The position numbers and the translations under genes are program-made. 64,000 bases of DNA, from assembly GCA_963753545.1 (NCBI GenBank), contig CAVWCQ010000011.1, positions 248,001 to 312,000 on the forward strand, given 5' to 3'. A model generated the notes under the pieces. It searched no databases, was not told the DNA's origin, and was given only the letters and a program-made list of their open reading frames with translations. Shown here piece by piece: positions 34,986-45,321 of this stretch (the stretch's first letter is position 1; each line of letters starts with the position of its first letter). The stretch comes from CAVWCQ01 sp963753545. Lineage in GTDB: Bacteria > Chloroflexota > Anaerolineae > Aggregatilineales > Aggregatilineaceae.

Positions 34986-35472
34986 CTAGGAAGGCTTCGT
35001 GTCTTTTTCCATGATCAATCCCGCTTCGCCGTCGCGATAATAGGCAACCTTGCGTTCGATCACGGAGTATCCCATACTGTGATAGAGAGTGATGGCGGGG
35101 GTGTTGCCAGCGCGGACGGTCAAACGGACAAAAGGCTTATGCAGGCGCTTTTCCGCCGCTTGTGAGCATCAGCCGCCCGAGGCCGCGCCTGCGGTGCGAC
35201 AGACTGACACCAATCGTAATGATCCAGCCACGCGGGCGGAGGAAATTACGCGTTGCGGAGACAAACCCAGCCAGCGAACCATCTGGGGCAACAACCTTCA
35301 TGTTGATGATGCCCGGCCAAAAAAACAGCAGGATCAGGTCCAGATAGGGGTAAGCATCGAGAGGAAAAATCGCCCGTTCCAGGCGGTAGACGGCCCGAAC
35401 ATCAAAAACGGTGGCGCGGCATAAGCGGTAACCGTGCCCATCTGGTGAGTGAGCGTCTGATAGACGGGTCAC
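34986..35472 (-). CDS. GNAT acetyltransferase, frame interrupted
   Basis: A single-domain N-acetyltransferase of about 161 residues once repaired. The acetyl-CoA loop is LSHRRRGLGRLML, and after the break the other frame continues AAEKRLHKPFVRLTVRAGNT, then PAITLYHSMGYSVIERKVAY, which completes the GNAT fold. The break is one extra base at about 35160 (ACA-A-GCG). The acceptor is unknown. It overlaps no neighbour and follows the PspA-associated gene by six bases on the same strand. Confidence 0.82.
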
Positions 35473-35478
35473 GGTTGG

Positions 35479-36300
35479 CTACCTGCTTATGCTGCTGTGA
35501 TAGCTCTGAACCTCGTCAATCGCTGAAATGGTGTCTTGCAGAGAGAGCACTTCCTCGCGGATTTCATCCTGAAGCCGCCGAGCATGCCCGCTGTCGGCAT
35601 CTCTGGTATCAATCAACTGCACCTGTGTGTAAACGGTTCCCAGAGCAGACAGGGTGTGATCCAACTGGATATCGGCCCGCTTGATGTTATTTTCCAGGCT
35701 GCGCAGATTGGCTAGCTGCGTCTCTTTGGTCTGAATCGCTTCTTCCAGTTCGGCGCGCACACCAGAGTCCTCCTCTTTTTCGAGGCGGCGGCGCAGATTT
35801 TGCAGATCCAGCGGGACCATTCGGCGGTCCCGGCCAATGATCGCGTTCTCCTCGAAGGTGTCCATCCGCCGGGCCAGCATATAAATCTGCTCGATCCAGT
35901 TATTGACCTCGCTGCTGGTTGCTTCGATATGCCGGCGCATGGCGCTGCTGTGGCCCCGCGCGGCTTCATCAATCAGGCGGCGGTATTCCAAAGCGCGTTT
36001 GAGACGGTCACGGGCAATCGGGTTGCGAATATCGCTCGGGTCAAACCGATCCGTGAGCATCTGGTTCACCGCGCGCTGCGCCGCCTGAGGATCAGACACG
36101 GTTACGCCCAGGTAGAGCGCTTCGGCCAGCACGCCAAAAACGAGCCAATACCAGGACTGCCAGGCATCGAAGGGCGCATATCCCAGGCCGAACAGTAGAA
36201 TCGATACGGCAATGATTACTGCGCTCTCGATGCTAAAAAAAGCGTTGCTCAGGATTGCATTCCAGGCGCGTTCTCGCATCTGCTCTTTCGCTTTCGCCAT
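35479..36300 (-). CDS. Membrane protein with long coiled coil, PspA neighbour
   Basis: A 273-residue protein. Two membrane helices near the N-terminus (FFSIESAVIIAVSILLFGLG, then WYWLVFGVLAEALYLGVTV) are followed by ~190 helical, charged residues (YRRLIDEAARGHSSAMRRHI, then LRRRLEKEEDSGVRAELEEA) that should form a coiled coil. GAGG precedes the ATG. It lies downstream of pspA on the same strand with a gap of about 145 bases. By position and shape it could be a membrane anchor for PspA; this is inference, as I do not recognise the family. Confidence 0.7.
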   Translation of the reverse strand: MAKAKEQMRERAWNAILSNAFFSIESAVIIAVSILLFGLGYAPFDAWQSWYWLVFGVLAEALYLGVTVSDPQAAQRAVNQMLTDRFDPSDIRNPIARDRLKRALEYRRLIDEAARGHSSAMRRHIEATSSEVNNWIEQIYMLARRMDTFEENAIIGRDRRMVPLDLQNLRRRLEKEEDSGVRAELEEAIQTKETQLANLRSLENNIKRADIQLDHTLSALGTVYTQVQLIDTRDADSGHARRLQDEIREEVLSLQDTISAIDEVQSYHSSISR

Positions 36301-36328
36301 CCTGCTTATTCCTCAAAATAGAGCAAGC

Positions 36329-36417
36329 CCCTATCCTCACACCCTCCTTTCCCCGTGCATACTTCGTATGCCTGGAGAAAGGAGGAGACGGCAATGCCAG
36401 GCATTGCCGAGGATGGG
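36329..36417. repeat. CTCCC...GGAG-type dispersed hairpin, copy 4
   Basis: CCCCTATCCTCACACCCTCC and GGAGAAAGGAGGAGACGG flank GCATACTTCGTATGC, with a second stem GGCAATGCCAGGCATTGCC. It lies between pspA and its neighbour gene. Confidence 0.5.
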
Positions 36418-36445
36418 ATATGCTAATTGTTGTTATACACCTATT

Positions 36446-37150
36446 CTACGAAGGCTTGCCGCCATCGGTTCCGCCGCCCAACCCCAAACGCTGGCGGCGT
36501 TCTTCCAATTGCAGTTCGATCTCGGTCGTGCCAATCGCCTCGTCGATCTGGTCGCGGACGCTGCTGCTTGCCATTTCGAGGCGGGCTTCTTCGCGATCCA
36601 GCCGGGCGCGGATCTGGTCGCCCAGGCGCTGCACGTCGTCATCGCCCACACCTGCCAGATCGTCCAGGCTCTTGATCGACTTAGTGGTCAGTTCCTTGGC
36701 CTCGACCAGTTCGAGCAGGGCCTTCATGTGTTCGCGTTCCTGCTTGATCGTCGTCAGCTTGGCTTCCAGTTTGAGCTTGGCATCCAGCATACGGCGATAT
36801 TCCTGCTCTTGCTGCTGCCACTGCTCATAATATTCCTGGGAAAGCTGCTGCTTCTGGTTCAATTCGGCTTGAGCCGCCCCGGCAAGATCGGCTTTGCCCC
36901 GCGTGAGGAGCGTATCGATATCACGGTCCAGCTTTTCGGAGGCGGCGGCGAACTCCTCATACTTCCGCTTGAGGGTTTTTACCGTTCCACCAATCGTCAC
37001 CGCAGCGTCTTCGACGGCGGTGAGATTCCGTTCGGCCTGCCGGATATATTCGTCCATCACCTTCACAGAGTTATTTTCCAGCGCCTGATCGACCAGAGCA
37101 TGCACGTTAGCCGAGATCAGCGTGTTAATTTTCTGCAATAACGAGACCAT
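36446..37150 (-). CDS. pspA: PspA/IM30 family membrane-protection protein
   Basis: A 234-residue peripheral membrane protein of the ESCRT-III-like PspA/IM30 family. The amphipathic N-terminus LLQKINTLISANVHALVDQA is followed by a long alpha-helical rod (MDEYIRQAERNLTAVEDAAV, then AKLKLEAKLTTIKQEREHMK). It stabilises damaged membranes. ATG follows GGGAGGGACTTGGG. No pspF or pspBC is near; the adjacent two-component and membrane genes may link it to envelope stress, but this is not shown. Confidence 0.92.
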   Translation of the reverse strand: MVSLLQKINTLISANVHALVDQALENNSVKVMDEYIRQAERNLTAVEDAAVTIGGTVKTLKRKYEEFAAASEKLDRDIDTLLTRGKADLAGAAQAELNQKQQLSQEYYEQWQQQEQEYRRMLDAKLKLEAKLTTIKQEREHMKALLELVEAKELTTKSIKSLDDLAGVGDDDVQRLGDQIRARLDREEARLEMASSSVRDQIDEAIGTTEIELQLEERRQRLGLGGGTDGGKPS

Positions 37151-37296
37151 CCCAAGTCCCTCCTGTGGGGCTGATTTTTACTAAAGCGACGGGCAAGCCC
37201 GGAGGGTTGCCGCCGCGAGTATCATAACATGGGTTGTGGCGATCCTACTGACGAGCGCCTGACGATCATCTGACAGTCGGTAGGTCAACCTTAGGG

Positions 37297-38424
37297 TTAA
37301 GAAATCTGGTTCTCTTTGATCACGGGCAGTTGAATGGCAAATGTGCTGCCCTCGCCAAACGTGCTCTCAATCGAGACACTGCCGCCGTGCAGTTTGATGA
37401 CGCCGTTGACAATCGCCAACCCGGACCCGGCCCCCTGATCTTCATACTTCTCACGGTTGATCTGGTAGAAGCTCTCGAAGATATTCTGCAGTTCGTGTTC
37501 GGGAATGCCGCGTCCCTCATCCTGGACCGCCAGGCAGAGATAACCGTTTTCCAGGTACGCATGCAGCAGGATCCGTTTGCCCGGCTTGTCCGAGAATTTG
37601 ATCGCGTTATCGATCAGACATTCCAGGGCGGCAACCAGGTACTCGGCATCGGCGGTAACGGCGGGCAGGCCGTGGCCGACCTCTACCTCCAGCGACACCT
37701 GCCGTTCCTGGGCCAGCTCCTGATATTTGTTCACCAGTCCGCGCAGCATTGCCTCATAATTTTCGAGGCGGTGACTGCGCCAGGCATAGGTCAACTCGGC
37801 TTCGCCCGTCTCCAACTCGACCAGCAGAATAAAGTTTTCAACGAGGCGGCGCAGGCGGTTAGCCCCAGCGTTAATCCCCCGCAAAAAGCTGCGCATATCG
37901 TCCACGCTGAGATCATCGGCGTCCCGGTGCAGCATATCGGCGTAAGCGACCACGTAGGTGAGCGGGGTGCGCAGTTCGTGATTTAAAATAGTCAGAATGT
38001 TGTGCTTGATATCCGAAACTTCACCTTTCCAAACCGCGTCCAATTGTTTTCTGCGGTTTAGACGGGCAGCGACCGCCGCGAGCAGTTCGTCCGCGTCAAA
38101 GGGCTTGACGACATAATCTTCTGCTCCTTTGGTCAGACCCCGGCGGATATCGGCCCGTTCGCCCTTGGCGGTCAGGAAGATGAAGGGGATAGCCAGCCAA
38201 TCCTGTTCGGCGCGCACGGCGTCAAAAAACTCGTAGCCATCCATGCGCGGCATCATAATGTCCGATACGATCAGATCAGGTGGCCGGGGCTGCGCGCGCA
38301 AAATTTCCAGGCCCATCAGTCCATTGGTCGCTGTCAATACATCGTACCCGCTCAGATCCAGGATATCCCGTATCCCTTCCATCAAATGCAGATCGTCTTC
38401 CACTACGAGAATAGTGGTCTTCAT
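37297..38424 (-). CDS. Response regulator-histidine kinase hybrid
   Basis: A 375-residue soluble signalling protein. Residues 1-120 form a receiver domain (ILVVEDD, VSDIMMPRMDGYEF with the phosphoacceptor Asp, LTAKG). Residues ~140-205 are HisKA with ILNHELRTPLTYVVAYADML (phosphorylated His). The rest is HATPase with LIDNAIKFSDKPGK, VQDEGRGIPEHELQ and GAGSGLAIV. The order receiver-kinase without an input domain is common in relay branches. It follows the giant multi-GAF kinase on the same strand and may be its partner. GGAGGGG precedes the ATG. Confidence 0.93.
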   Translation of the reverse strand: MKTTILVVEDDLHLMEGIRDILDLSGYDVLTATNGLMGLEILRAQPRPPDLIVSDIMMPRMDGYEFFDAVRAEQDWLAIPFIFLTAKGERADIRRGLTKGAEDYVVKPFDADELLAAVAARLNRRKQLDAVWKGEVSDIKHNILTILNHELRTPLTYVVAYADMLHRDADDLSVDDMRSFLRGINAGANRLRRLVENFILLVELETGEAELTYAWRSHRLENYEAMLRGLVNKYQELAQERQVSLEVEVGHGLPAVTADAEYLVAALECLIDNAIKFSDKPGKRILLHAYLENGYLCLAVQDEGRGIPEHELQNIFESFYQINREKYEDQGAGSGLAIVNGVIKLHGGSVSIESTFGEGSTFAIQLPVIKENQIS

Positions 38425-38641
38425 CGTTAAATCCCCTCCGCCGGGTGCATTACCGAAAAACCCTGTAAAGCCCCTACCCTTAATTAGGCGTGCCCTGCCT
38501 CCGACAATGTACTACACTAAGACCAACAATACGACTGCACCCCAAACGACAGAAGGATGAGAGCCTCAGCGTTGATGCAGCTCGGCTCTTTTACCATTTC
38601 AGTAGACGGTTGGGGCGAACAGGTCGCCCCGTAGGGGAGCG

Positions 38642-41600
38642 TCACTCCCTTAAGTTTATCACAGGTAGCTTGATCCGAAACGTGCTGCCCAGATCAACCT
38701 GGCTTTCAACGCTGATCTGCCCCTCGTGCAGCTCGACAATTTCCTTGATAATTGCCAGTCCCAGACCTGTCCCAGGCGTATTGAGATTAACATTCGATCC
38801 CCGGTAGAACCGCTCGAATATCTTTGGCAGTTCGCTGGCAGGAATACCAATCCCCGTGTCCGCCACTTCAATAATAACCCATTCTGGTCTCGCTGGCTTC
38901 TCTGGGTAAACCTGGCTGGACACCTTGATCCGTCCACCGTCCGGCGTATAGTTAATGGCGTTGCTAACCAGATTGCCAATCGCCCGGATCATCTGATCGG
39001 GGTTGCCAACAATCTTCGGCAAGGGTGAGGATAGGCACTCGTGATAGAGTTCATTATGCTTGCTTTCGGCCCATGCCGCGTTATCGTGAATAAGGGTGTT
39101 AATCATGGCTTCCAGATCAATTAACTGGCGAACCAGGGCACGTTCGGCGCGGTGTTCACTTTGCAGCCGTGACAGATCCAACAGATCGGCAATCAAACGA
39201 GCCAGCCGTTCGACTTCGCGCTCCATCACTTCCAGGTAGCTGGCGCGGCGTTCGGGACGCCCCTGCTGAAGCAGAGACAGATAAAGTTTGAGATTAGCCA
39301 GCGGCGTGCGCAGTTCGTGCGAAACGTTTGACACGAACATGTCTTTCATCCGGTCCAATTCCTGGAGGCGCGAAATATCGCGCAGGCTGACGACAGACCC
39401 CATCACCCGTTCGCCCTCGACCACGCGCGCGGCCTTGGCTTGCAGCGCGACTGGCCCCAATTCGATGATTTCCGTCGAATCAGCGCCTGCCTCGGCGTCC
39501 AGCGTGCGTTCGACCAACTGCCGGGTGCGGCTGCCCAGGTCCATTTGCAGATCGTACTGGTCAAACAGTTCCTTGGCTGCCGGGTTGGTATCGATCACCT
39601 GACCAGCAAGATCAAAGACGATCACCGCGTCGGCTACGGAGCGTAAGATTGCTTCAGTCCGCTCCTGCTGCTGGCGAATTTCCGTCGTCCGTTCGATCAC
39701 CCGCGCTTCAAGTTCGACTGTCTGCTGGCGCACTTTTTCAAACAGGCGAGCGTTTGAGACCGAGATCGCCAACTGCGCCGCCAGGGGTTCGAGCACGTCG
39801 AGATCATCCTGAGTAATGGTATGCGTTCCCTGGCGTTCAACCAGCAGCACGCCGATCACTTCGTCAGCAATAATCAGCGGGACCGCCAGCGACGAACAGT
39901 CAACAGGCTTGCCATCCTTTTCCAGGTGATTCGGGATGTAGCGAGGACGGTTTTCGAGCACTGGCTCGGCCCGCCGGACCGACTGCCCGGCTACTCCTTC
40001 CAGCGGGGTATACCGTTCAGGCATCTGATCGGGTGGCAGTGAGTTGCCGTTGACAAAAATAGATTGAATATGCAGATAATCTTCTTCCACCTGGAGCAGG
40101 CTGATCACGTCGTAATGGAGAATACTGCCCAGTTTGCGGGCTACTCCTTCGATCAGGCTCTGCAGGCTGAGAATCGCCGTCGCATAACGGCCCACTTCGT
40201 TCACAAGGCGCAGTTGATCGAGACGGCGGCGAATTTCATCAAAGAGCGTCACGTTCTGGATCGCCAGTGCCGCCTGGACGCCCAACAGCCCGACCTGATC
40301 GATCAGCCATTCGGCAAACGCTTCGGGGTTTTCGGTGTTGACCAGCAGCAGTGAACCAAGCGGGACATCGGCTTTTAACAGCGGCAGCGCCATCACCGAA
40401 CACGGGTGCGCGCCGTCGAGAAACTCGAGGTCTAACCCACCGTTTTCGTTTATGCGGTTGATGTAACGGGGCCGCCGATCCTGGATCACCCGCGCCGGAA
40501 GCAGGCGAGTGTCGTTGAGCGACATGGTGCTGCCCACAAACTTATCCGCTCCGGGGCCAACGGCTGCCGCTCCGACCAGCATTTTATCATCCAGCAACCA
40601 CAGATAAGCTCCCTGCGCATTAAAGACCGCCCGGCTCTCATGGCAGATCAGGTTTAATACCGTCGTTCGATCCAACTGGGCGCTGATCGCCAGACTCAGC
40701 CGGCCCAAATCAGTGGAGAGCGCTTCACGGCGCACCGCATCTTCAAACATTACGGCGTTGTCCATGACCACACCCAACTGCTGCCCGATGTTTGCCAGCA
40801 GCCGTTGTAAATCTTCCTCGATAGGCTGATCGTGGGGGTGAAAAACGCTCAGGAGGCCGATCTCTGTTCCATGAGAGACCAGCGGGACGCTAAACACATT
40901 GATGTCAAGCCCTTCGGCAAATGGGAGAGCTTGTCCCAGAGGAATACGCTTCAGACGAGCTAATAGCGGAGCGGGGACTATCCCGGCAGAGGCCCGCAGA
41001 ACCAATTCCTGGTGCTGAATATCGCGCTGGTGGATGGTACCGCCGCGCAGGTTGAGCATTTCAAGCACACGTTCCAGCGAGACAATCAGCAGGTTTTCCT
41101 GGGTCAGCGCCTCGTTGCTGGCAGCCAGAACCGTATTTAAGGCTCTGAGCGCTTTATTCTGGCGGCTGGCTTCCTCGATCAGACGGAAATTCTCGATAGC
41201 AGCGGCGATCTGGTTCGAAAACAGCCGAACAACCTGCAATTCTTCATCGGAAAAACGATGCGGCTGAAAGCTATCGACGTTCAGCACGCCGATGACCCGG
41301 TCCCGCACGATCAGTGGCACACCCATCCAGCAGCGAATTTCTCGCGGGGCGTACCGTCCAGGTCGCCACCAGACGTTCTGGCGCGTTTCGGGCACCATGA
41401 TCACCCGTTTCTCGTCAATCAGGCGCTCGAACAGGGGGTACTCGCTCAGAGGGATGGGCGTATGAAAGTGCCTGATGGGAAATCCCGCACGGGGTGTCCA
41501 GGTTTGTGTCGCTGGATCAAGCAGGCCGATGCTGGCACGGTCAAATTGCAGCAGTGTCGCCAGATTTTCCAGGGCCGCTGAAAGAGCGCCATCCAGGTTG

Positions 41601-43699
41601 GGCCGCGTCACCAGATCATAAGACGCCTGCTGCAACCGCTCCGCCTGAACACGGCGGCGCTGCTCACTTTCAAACAACTGGGCATTCTCGACGGCCACGG
41701 CTATCTGCCCGGCAAAAGCGTCTACAATTTGTTGATCGATGGCTGTCAGGTGATCCGGTTCGTTGTGATTCACGCTCAAACAACCAACGACTTGTTCGCG
41801 CACAATCAGCGGTGATCCGATCCATGCGCCATGATTCGCCTGACCTTTTGTCCAGCTCGGATCACGATTGGTATCCAGAACAAGCTGTGTTGTTCGCTGG
41901 GTGAACAGATTGAGTAAATAGGGAAACTGAGCGACCTCAACGCGAATATCACGCGGATCGCCCTGCTCTGGCTTAAATTCAAATCCAGCATAGGCACGCA
42001 CCGAGAGCTTACCCGGTTCCGCCAACAGCATGACCGTCGCGCCGGTGTATTCCAGCAACCCGGCCATCTGCTTGAGGATCAGAGACAGTACCTCGTCCAA
42101 CTGTTTTGTGCTCACCATGCTGGCAACCGCGCGCAGAGCTTCGGCAACCTGGCGCTGGCGGCGTTCGGCGCTGTGGAGCCGGGCGTTATCGATGGCGATT
42201 GCCAACTGCCTGCCGATACTCTCCAGCAGCGCGATTTCTACCACATCAAATTCGTGAAGATGGATGCTCCCGACTTGCAGAACGCCAATAGCGCGGGCAC
42301 GGGCGATCAAGGGAATGCTGAGCGCAGACAACATGCCACGCTCGGCCCAAAGCATATTTTGTGCGCTCTGCTCAGTATTCGAGATAATGACTACCTGCTG
42401 CGTCTTAATCGTCTGCCCGGCGATGGTATTCGCCAGCGGGAGTTTATCCGGGGCTGCGCCATCCAGACTTTTGAGCAGACCGCCCCCCAGTTTTAAGAAC
42501 TCCGGATCGGCCTCATCCCCCAAATAAACGACGGCATTATCGAGCCGTGTGATAGCCAGGATATGGTCCAGGGCACGGCTGATCACCTGCTCTGCTTCGA
42601 GCGATGAAAAAATATCGGCGCTGACCAGACTGAGGGCCAGGAGATCGTGCCGGCGTTCATCAAGATCCCGACGAATGCGGGACGCGGTGATATCATGAAA
42701 TGTGAGCAGACTCGCGTTGGGTACATGGCGCAGGCTGAATGGCTGAATCTGAATCTGGATAATATATTCTTCGCCGTTGAGTTTGATGACGCAGTCATCT
42801 TCGACACTTTTGTTATCGAGCATCCAATGGACTGCATTTTTTAACGGTGTGCCGCCCAGCAGATCGTCCAAATGGAGGGGGAACATCATACCGGGACGGT
42901 GAGAATCGATCCACCGCTCCATCTGAATGTTATGCCACAGTGCCCGCTGATGATCATTGATAATCACTGCGCCTGCGCTGGGGTCTTTTAGATGTGTATT
43001 GATGGAGTTGGCAGAAATATCAAGTTGAGAGCGAAGCACGAGAATGCCGAGCAGCAGGGCCGGAATACACGATCCAAAGCCAGTGATGGTCAGACACCAC
43101 GTTTCGCCCCCTAAAACGGCCAGGATCGGAATCAGGATGCTGAGCACGGCGGCAATTAAGAACGGAATGGCACTATGCCAAAAATCGGCTCGTTTATAAT
43201 AGATGGCTATTCCAATAATAATTATGACGGGCAGTTGGCTAACCAGCACCGCTCCTGCCGCCAGCAGCCATGATTCAGCAATCGGCCTGAGTGCCCAGCC
43301 CAGCCAAAAACCCATCTCGACCGGATAAACAAGAGGGCCGTCGCTTGAAATAAAAGACCAGAGCAGAATCCCGCTCACAATCCCCATGAAGCCTGCGACG
43401 AACAGCCATACGCGGCGGCGAACCCGTTCGAACCAGTTTTCGAAGTAAAGGCCGAGCAGCAGCAACGGCACGATAGCCAGATAGAGCCAACTGTCAAGCA
43501 GCACCGTACTGACCGTTGTGATTTCAGCGATCTGACGGTCGGAGGTGGTGCCGATGATCAAATATCCGGACGTGACCGCCGCGCAACCCACAAAATAGAT
43601 GCTCAGGATGCGGTTTGGGGTGCCGTGCGGTTGGCGCAGCCAGATAGCCACCGCCAGACAGATATAGATAAAAACAGGCAAAATCAGTAGATATGCCAT
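38642..43699 (-). CDS. Giant membrane histidine kinase with about six GAF domains
   Basis: 1685 residues. Residues ~1-250 have about eight membrane helices (MAYLLILPVFIYICLAVAIW and on). A PAS-like segment (~260-345) is followed by roughly six GAF domains to ~1345, recognisable by repeated SIPLIARARAIGVLQVGS, VPLIVRDRVIGVLNVDSF and VPLIIADEVIGVLLVERQ strands with SNQIAAAIENF-type helices. Then a PAS (ILRSVADAVIVFDLAGQVID), HisKA with VSNVSHELRTPLANLKLYLS near 1460, and HATPase with NLVSNAINYTPDGG and GTGLGLAIIKEIVELHEG. The input ligands are unknown. The number of GAF domains is counted by eye. Confidence 0.92.
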   Translation of the reverse strand: MAYLLILPVFIYICLAVAIWLRQPHGTPNRILSIYFVGCAAVTSGYLIIGTTSDRQIAEITTVSTVLLDSWLYLAIVPLLLLGLYFENWFERVRRRVWLFVAGFMGIVSGILLWSFISSDGPLVYPVEMGFWLGWALRPIAESWLLAAGAVLVSQLPVIIIIGIAIYYKRADFWHSAIPFLIAAVLSILIPILAVLGGETWCLTITGFGSCIPALLLGILVLRSQLDISANSINTHLKDPSAGAVIINDHQRALWHNIQMERWIDSHRPGMMFPLHLDDLLGGTPLKNAVHWMLDNKSVEDDCVIKLNGEEYIIQIQIQPFSLRHVPNASLLTFHDITASRIRRDLDERRHDLLALSLVSADIFSSLEAEQVISRALDHILAITRLDNAVVYLGDEADPEFLKLGGGLLKSLDGAAPDKLPLANTIAGQTIKTQQVVIISNTEQSAQNMLWAERGMLSALSIPLIARARAIGVLQVGSIHLHEFDVVEIALLESIGRQLAIAIDNARLHSAERRQRQVAEALRAVASMVSTKQLDEVLSLILKQMAGLLEYTGATVMLLAEPGKLSVRAYAGFEFKPEQGDPRDIRVEVAQFPYLLNLFTQRTTQLVLDTNRDPSWTKGQANHGAWIGSPLIVREQVVGCLSVNHNEPDHLTAIDQQIVDAFAGQIAVAVENAQLFESEQRRRVQAERLQQASYDLVTRPNLDGALSAALENLATLLQFDRASIGLLDPATQTWTPRAGFPIRHFHTPIPLSEYPLFERLIDEKRVIMVPETRQNVWWRPGRYAPREIRCWMGVPLIVRDRVIGVLNVDSFQPHRFSDEELQVVRLFSNQIAAAIENFRLIEEASRQNKALRALNTVLAASNEALTQENLLIVSLERVLEMLNLRGGTIHQRDIQHQELVLRASAGIVPAPLLARLKRIPLGQALPFAEGLDINVFSVPLVSHGTEIGLLSVFHPHDQPIEEDLQRLLANIGQQLGVVMDNAVMFEDAVRREALSTDLGRLSLAISAQLDRTTVLNLICHESRAVFNAQGAYLWLLDDKMLVGAAAVGPGADKFVGSTMSLNDTRLLPARVIQDRRPRYINRINENGGLDLEFLDGAHPCSVMALPLLKADVPLGSLLLVNTENPEAFAEWLIDQVGLLGVQAALAIQNVTLFDEIRRRLDQLRLVNEVGRYATAILSLQSLIEGVARKLGSILHYDVISLLQVEEDYLHIQSIFVNGNSLPPDQMPERYTPLEGVAGQSVRRAEPVLENRPRYIPNHLEKDGKPVDCSSLAVPLIIADEVIGVLLVERQGTHTITQDDLDVLEPLAAQLAISVSNARLFEKVRQQTVELEARVIERTTEIRQQQERTEAILRSVADAVIVFDLAGQVIDTNPAAKELFDQYDLQMDLGSRTRQLVERTLDAEAGADSTEIIELGPVALQAKAARVVEGERVMGSVVSLRDISRLQELDRMKDMFVSNVSHELRTPLANLKLYLSLLQQGRPERRASYLEVMEREVERLARLIADLLDLSRLQSEHRAERALVRQLIDLEAMINTLIHDNAAWAESKHNELYHECLSSPLPKIVGNPDQMIRAIGNLVSNAINYTPDGGRIKVSSQVYPEKPARPEWVIIEVADTGIGIPASELPKIFERFYRGSNVNLNTPGTGLGLAIIKEIVELHEGQISVESQVDLGSTFRIKLPVINLRE

Positions 43700-43779
43700 G
43701 ATGAAATTACGCCAGGCCTCAATTTAGCCTTAATCTCCCATTAAGTATAGCACGGGATTGCCAGCGCCGTGATGGTACT

Positions 43780-45183
43780 CTAAAGCCCCTCATCCTGATC
43801 AAGCATCGCCTTCGGGCTGTTCAGTTTGTAGCCGCGCCCGCGCACTGTGGTAAGAAGCTGGGGATGCGCGGATCCGATTCAAGTTTGGCCCGCAAACGAC
43901 TGATCAGCTTTTCAATCCGTGCATCGTCCACCTCGCCCAGATAATCCTGGCCCCAGACGGTCTCAACGATCTGATATTTGTCGCAGATTTTGTCCAGGCG
44001 GCCATACAGCAGCAGAAGCAGCCGGTATTCGAGGTCGGTCAGGGGTTCAATCTGCCGCCCATTGACCATCACCGCGCCCGCGTCGACATCAATCCAGACG
44101 CCTTCGGGCAAATCCTGCTGGATCAACCCCTGGCGGCGGGCATAACGAGCAAAAAGCTGGCTGAACAGGCGGAGGCCGTGTTCATCTTCAACAACGAGTC
44201 CTTGCCCCGCCAGATCCGCCCGCTCCGAATTCGACAGGATGGAGACGCCGCGTGTCGCCGCCAGTGTCACGAGTTCCCGTTCCGCAGGCCCCAACTGTTT
44301 CCACAGCTTACCGAGTTCGGTGCGCACCAGACGGTGATTTTCCAGGACATCGCCCACCATATCCAGTGCCTGCTGGGTGTAGGTTGCGGGCGCGCCCGAA
44401 CTCGATCTCCATTACAACGCGAGAAACGGCCCGCAGCAGGCCAGGATGCCCCCCGGCCTGTTCCAGAATATAGTCACGTTCCGGCGGATCAAGTGTGTCG
44501 TTGGCCTGCCGGAACAACTCAGCGGCAAAATCAGTCGAATCCGCGTTGTTGAGAGGCTTGAGCTGCACCTTAAAGTCAGCAAACAGTTCGAGGAACTCAG
44601 CCAGATCCTCGCCGCCCCCTGCCGAGGCCAACTGCTGGACAGTAGCCGTGACGTAATTCAGCCGCTCGCCATACTTGTCTTTAAGGGCGCGCATATTCAA
44701 AAAGACGCGCTCATCCAGCCGGGTCAGGACCGTGTCAAACTCGTCCAGCAGTAGGATGACGTCGCGCTCATCCTGATCGTCGAGAAGAGCGATGAGCGCG
44801 TCGTTAAAGGCCAGTGGAATAGCAAATACGCTTTCCGATTCCACAATGCGGTGGTAATACGTCTCGATGCTGCCGCGCAGAGTCGTATGCGGATCTTTGA
44901 CAGCGGCCAGTGTTTCGAGGATGGAGCGCAAAATCACTTCATAAAATCCCTGCGCGCTCATCTCCAGCATGCGATTGCAATCGACATAGACAAACAAAGC
45001 CGAATGCCGGGTAGAACGATCATAAGTGGCAGCGGCCTCTGGTTCAGCCATATAGCGCAGCAGCGTTGATTTACCAAAGTTGCTCAGTCCCACGACAGCA
45101 ACGGGCTGTCCAGTGGCTAGCATATCCAGAATGGCGGCGGCATCATCGGAACGGTAGGGCGTCAAACGCGAAGATCGAGACAT
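43780..45183 (-). CDS. STAND-like ATPase fused to OmpR-type winged helix, frame interrupted twice
   Basis: A 467-residue repaired protein. Residues ~1-280 are an AAA/STAND-type ATPase: Walker A VVGLSNFGKSTLLR, Walker B DVILLLDEFDTV, with a helical lid ending EQAGGHPGLLRAVSRVVMEI. The C-terminal ~110 residues are an OmpR/PhoB-like DNA-binding domain (GVWIDVDAGAVMVNGRQIEP, then RIEKLISRLRAKLESD, and TTVRGRGYKLN). Two breaks: an extra base near 44388-44390 before ATYTQQALDMVGD, and a missing base near 43865, after which LLTTVRGRGYKLN completes the winged helix. An ATP-driven transcription regulator is likely; the signal is unknown. Confidence 0.8.
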
Positions 45184-45321
45184 AGTTCAAAACCGGAACG
45201 CTTGAAAAAATCGAACAGGATAAGATTTAGCCGGGGGAAAACGCGCCCGGCCCAGTTCTCAACAAGGGGCAGGTTTTTAGCCTGCCCCAAAATTTGCCCG
45301 GCGCGCCTTTAGAGGCAGCGA

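Noticed and set aside
36212..37141. Long plus-strand open frame of about 300 codons
   Set aside because: It is antisense to pspA and the repeat beside it, lacks a ribosome site, and has the composition expected of the opposite strand of a helical protein gene.
38560..38605. Terminator of the giant kinase gene
   Set aside because: AGAGCC/GGCTCT is followed by T residues on the plus strand only, the wrong side for the minus-strand gene.
43421..43436. tRNA T-loop-like GTTCGAACC
   Set aside because: It lies inside the giant kinase reading frame and no cloverleaf can be drawn around it.
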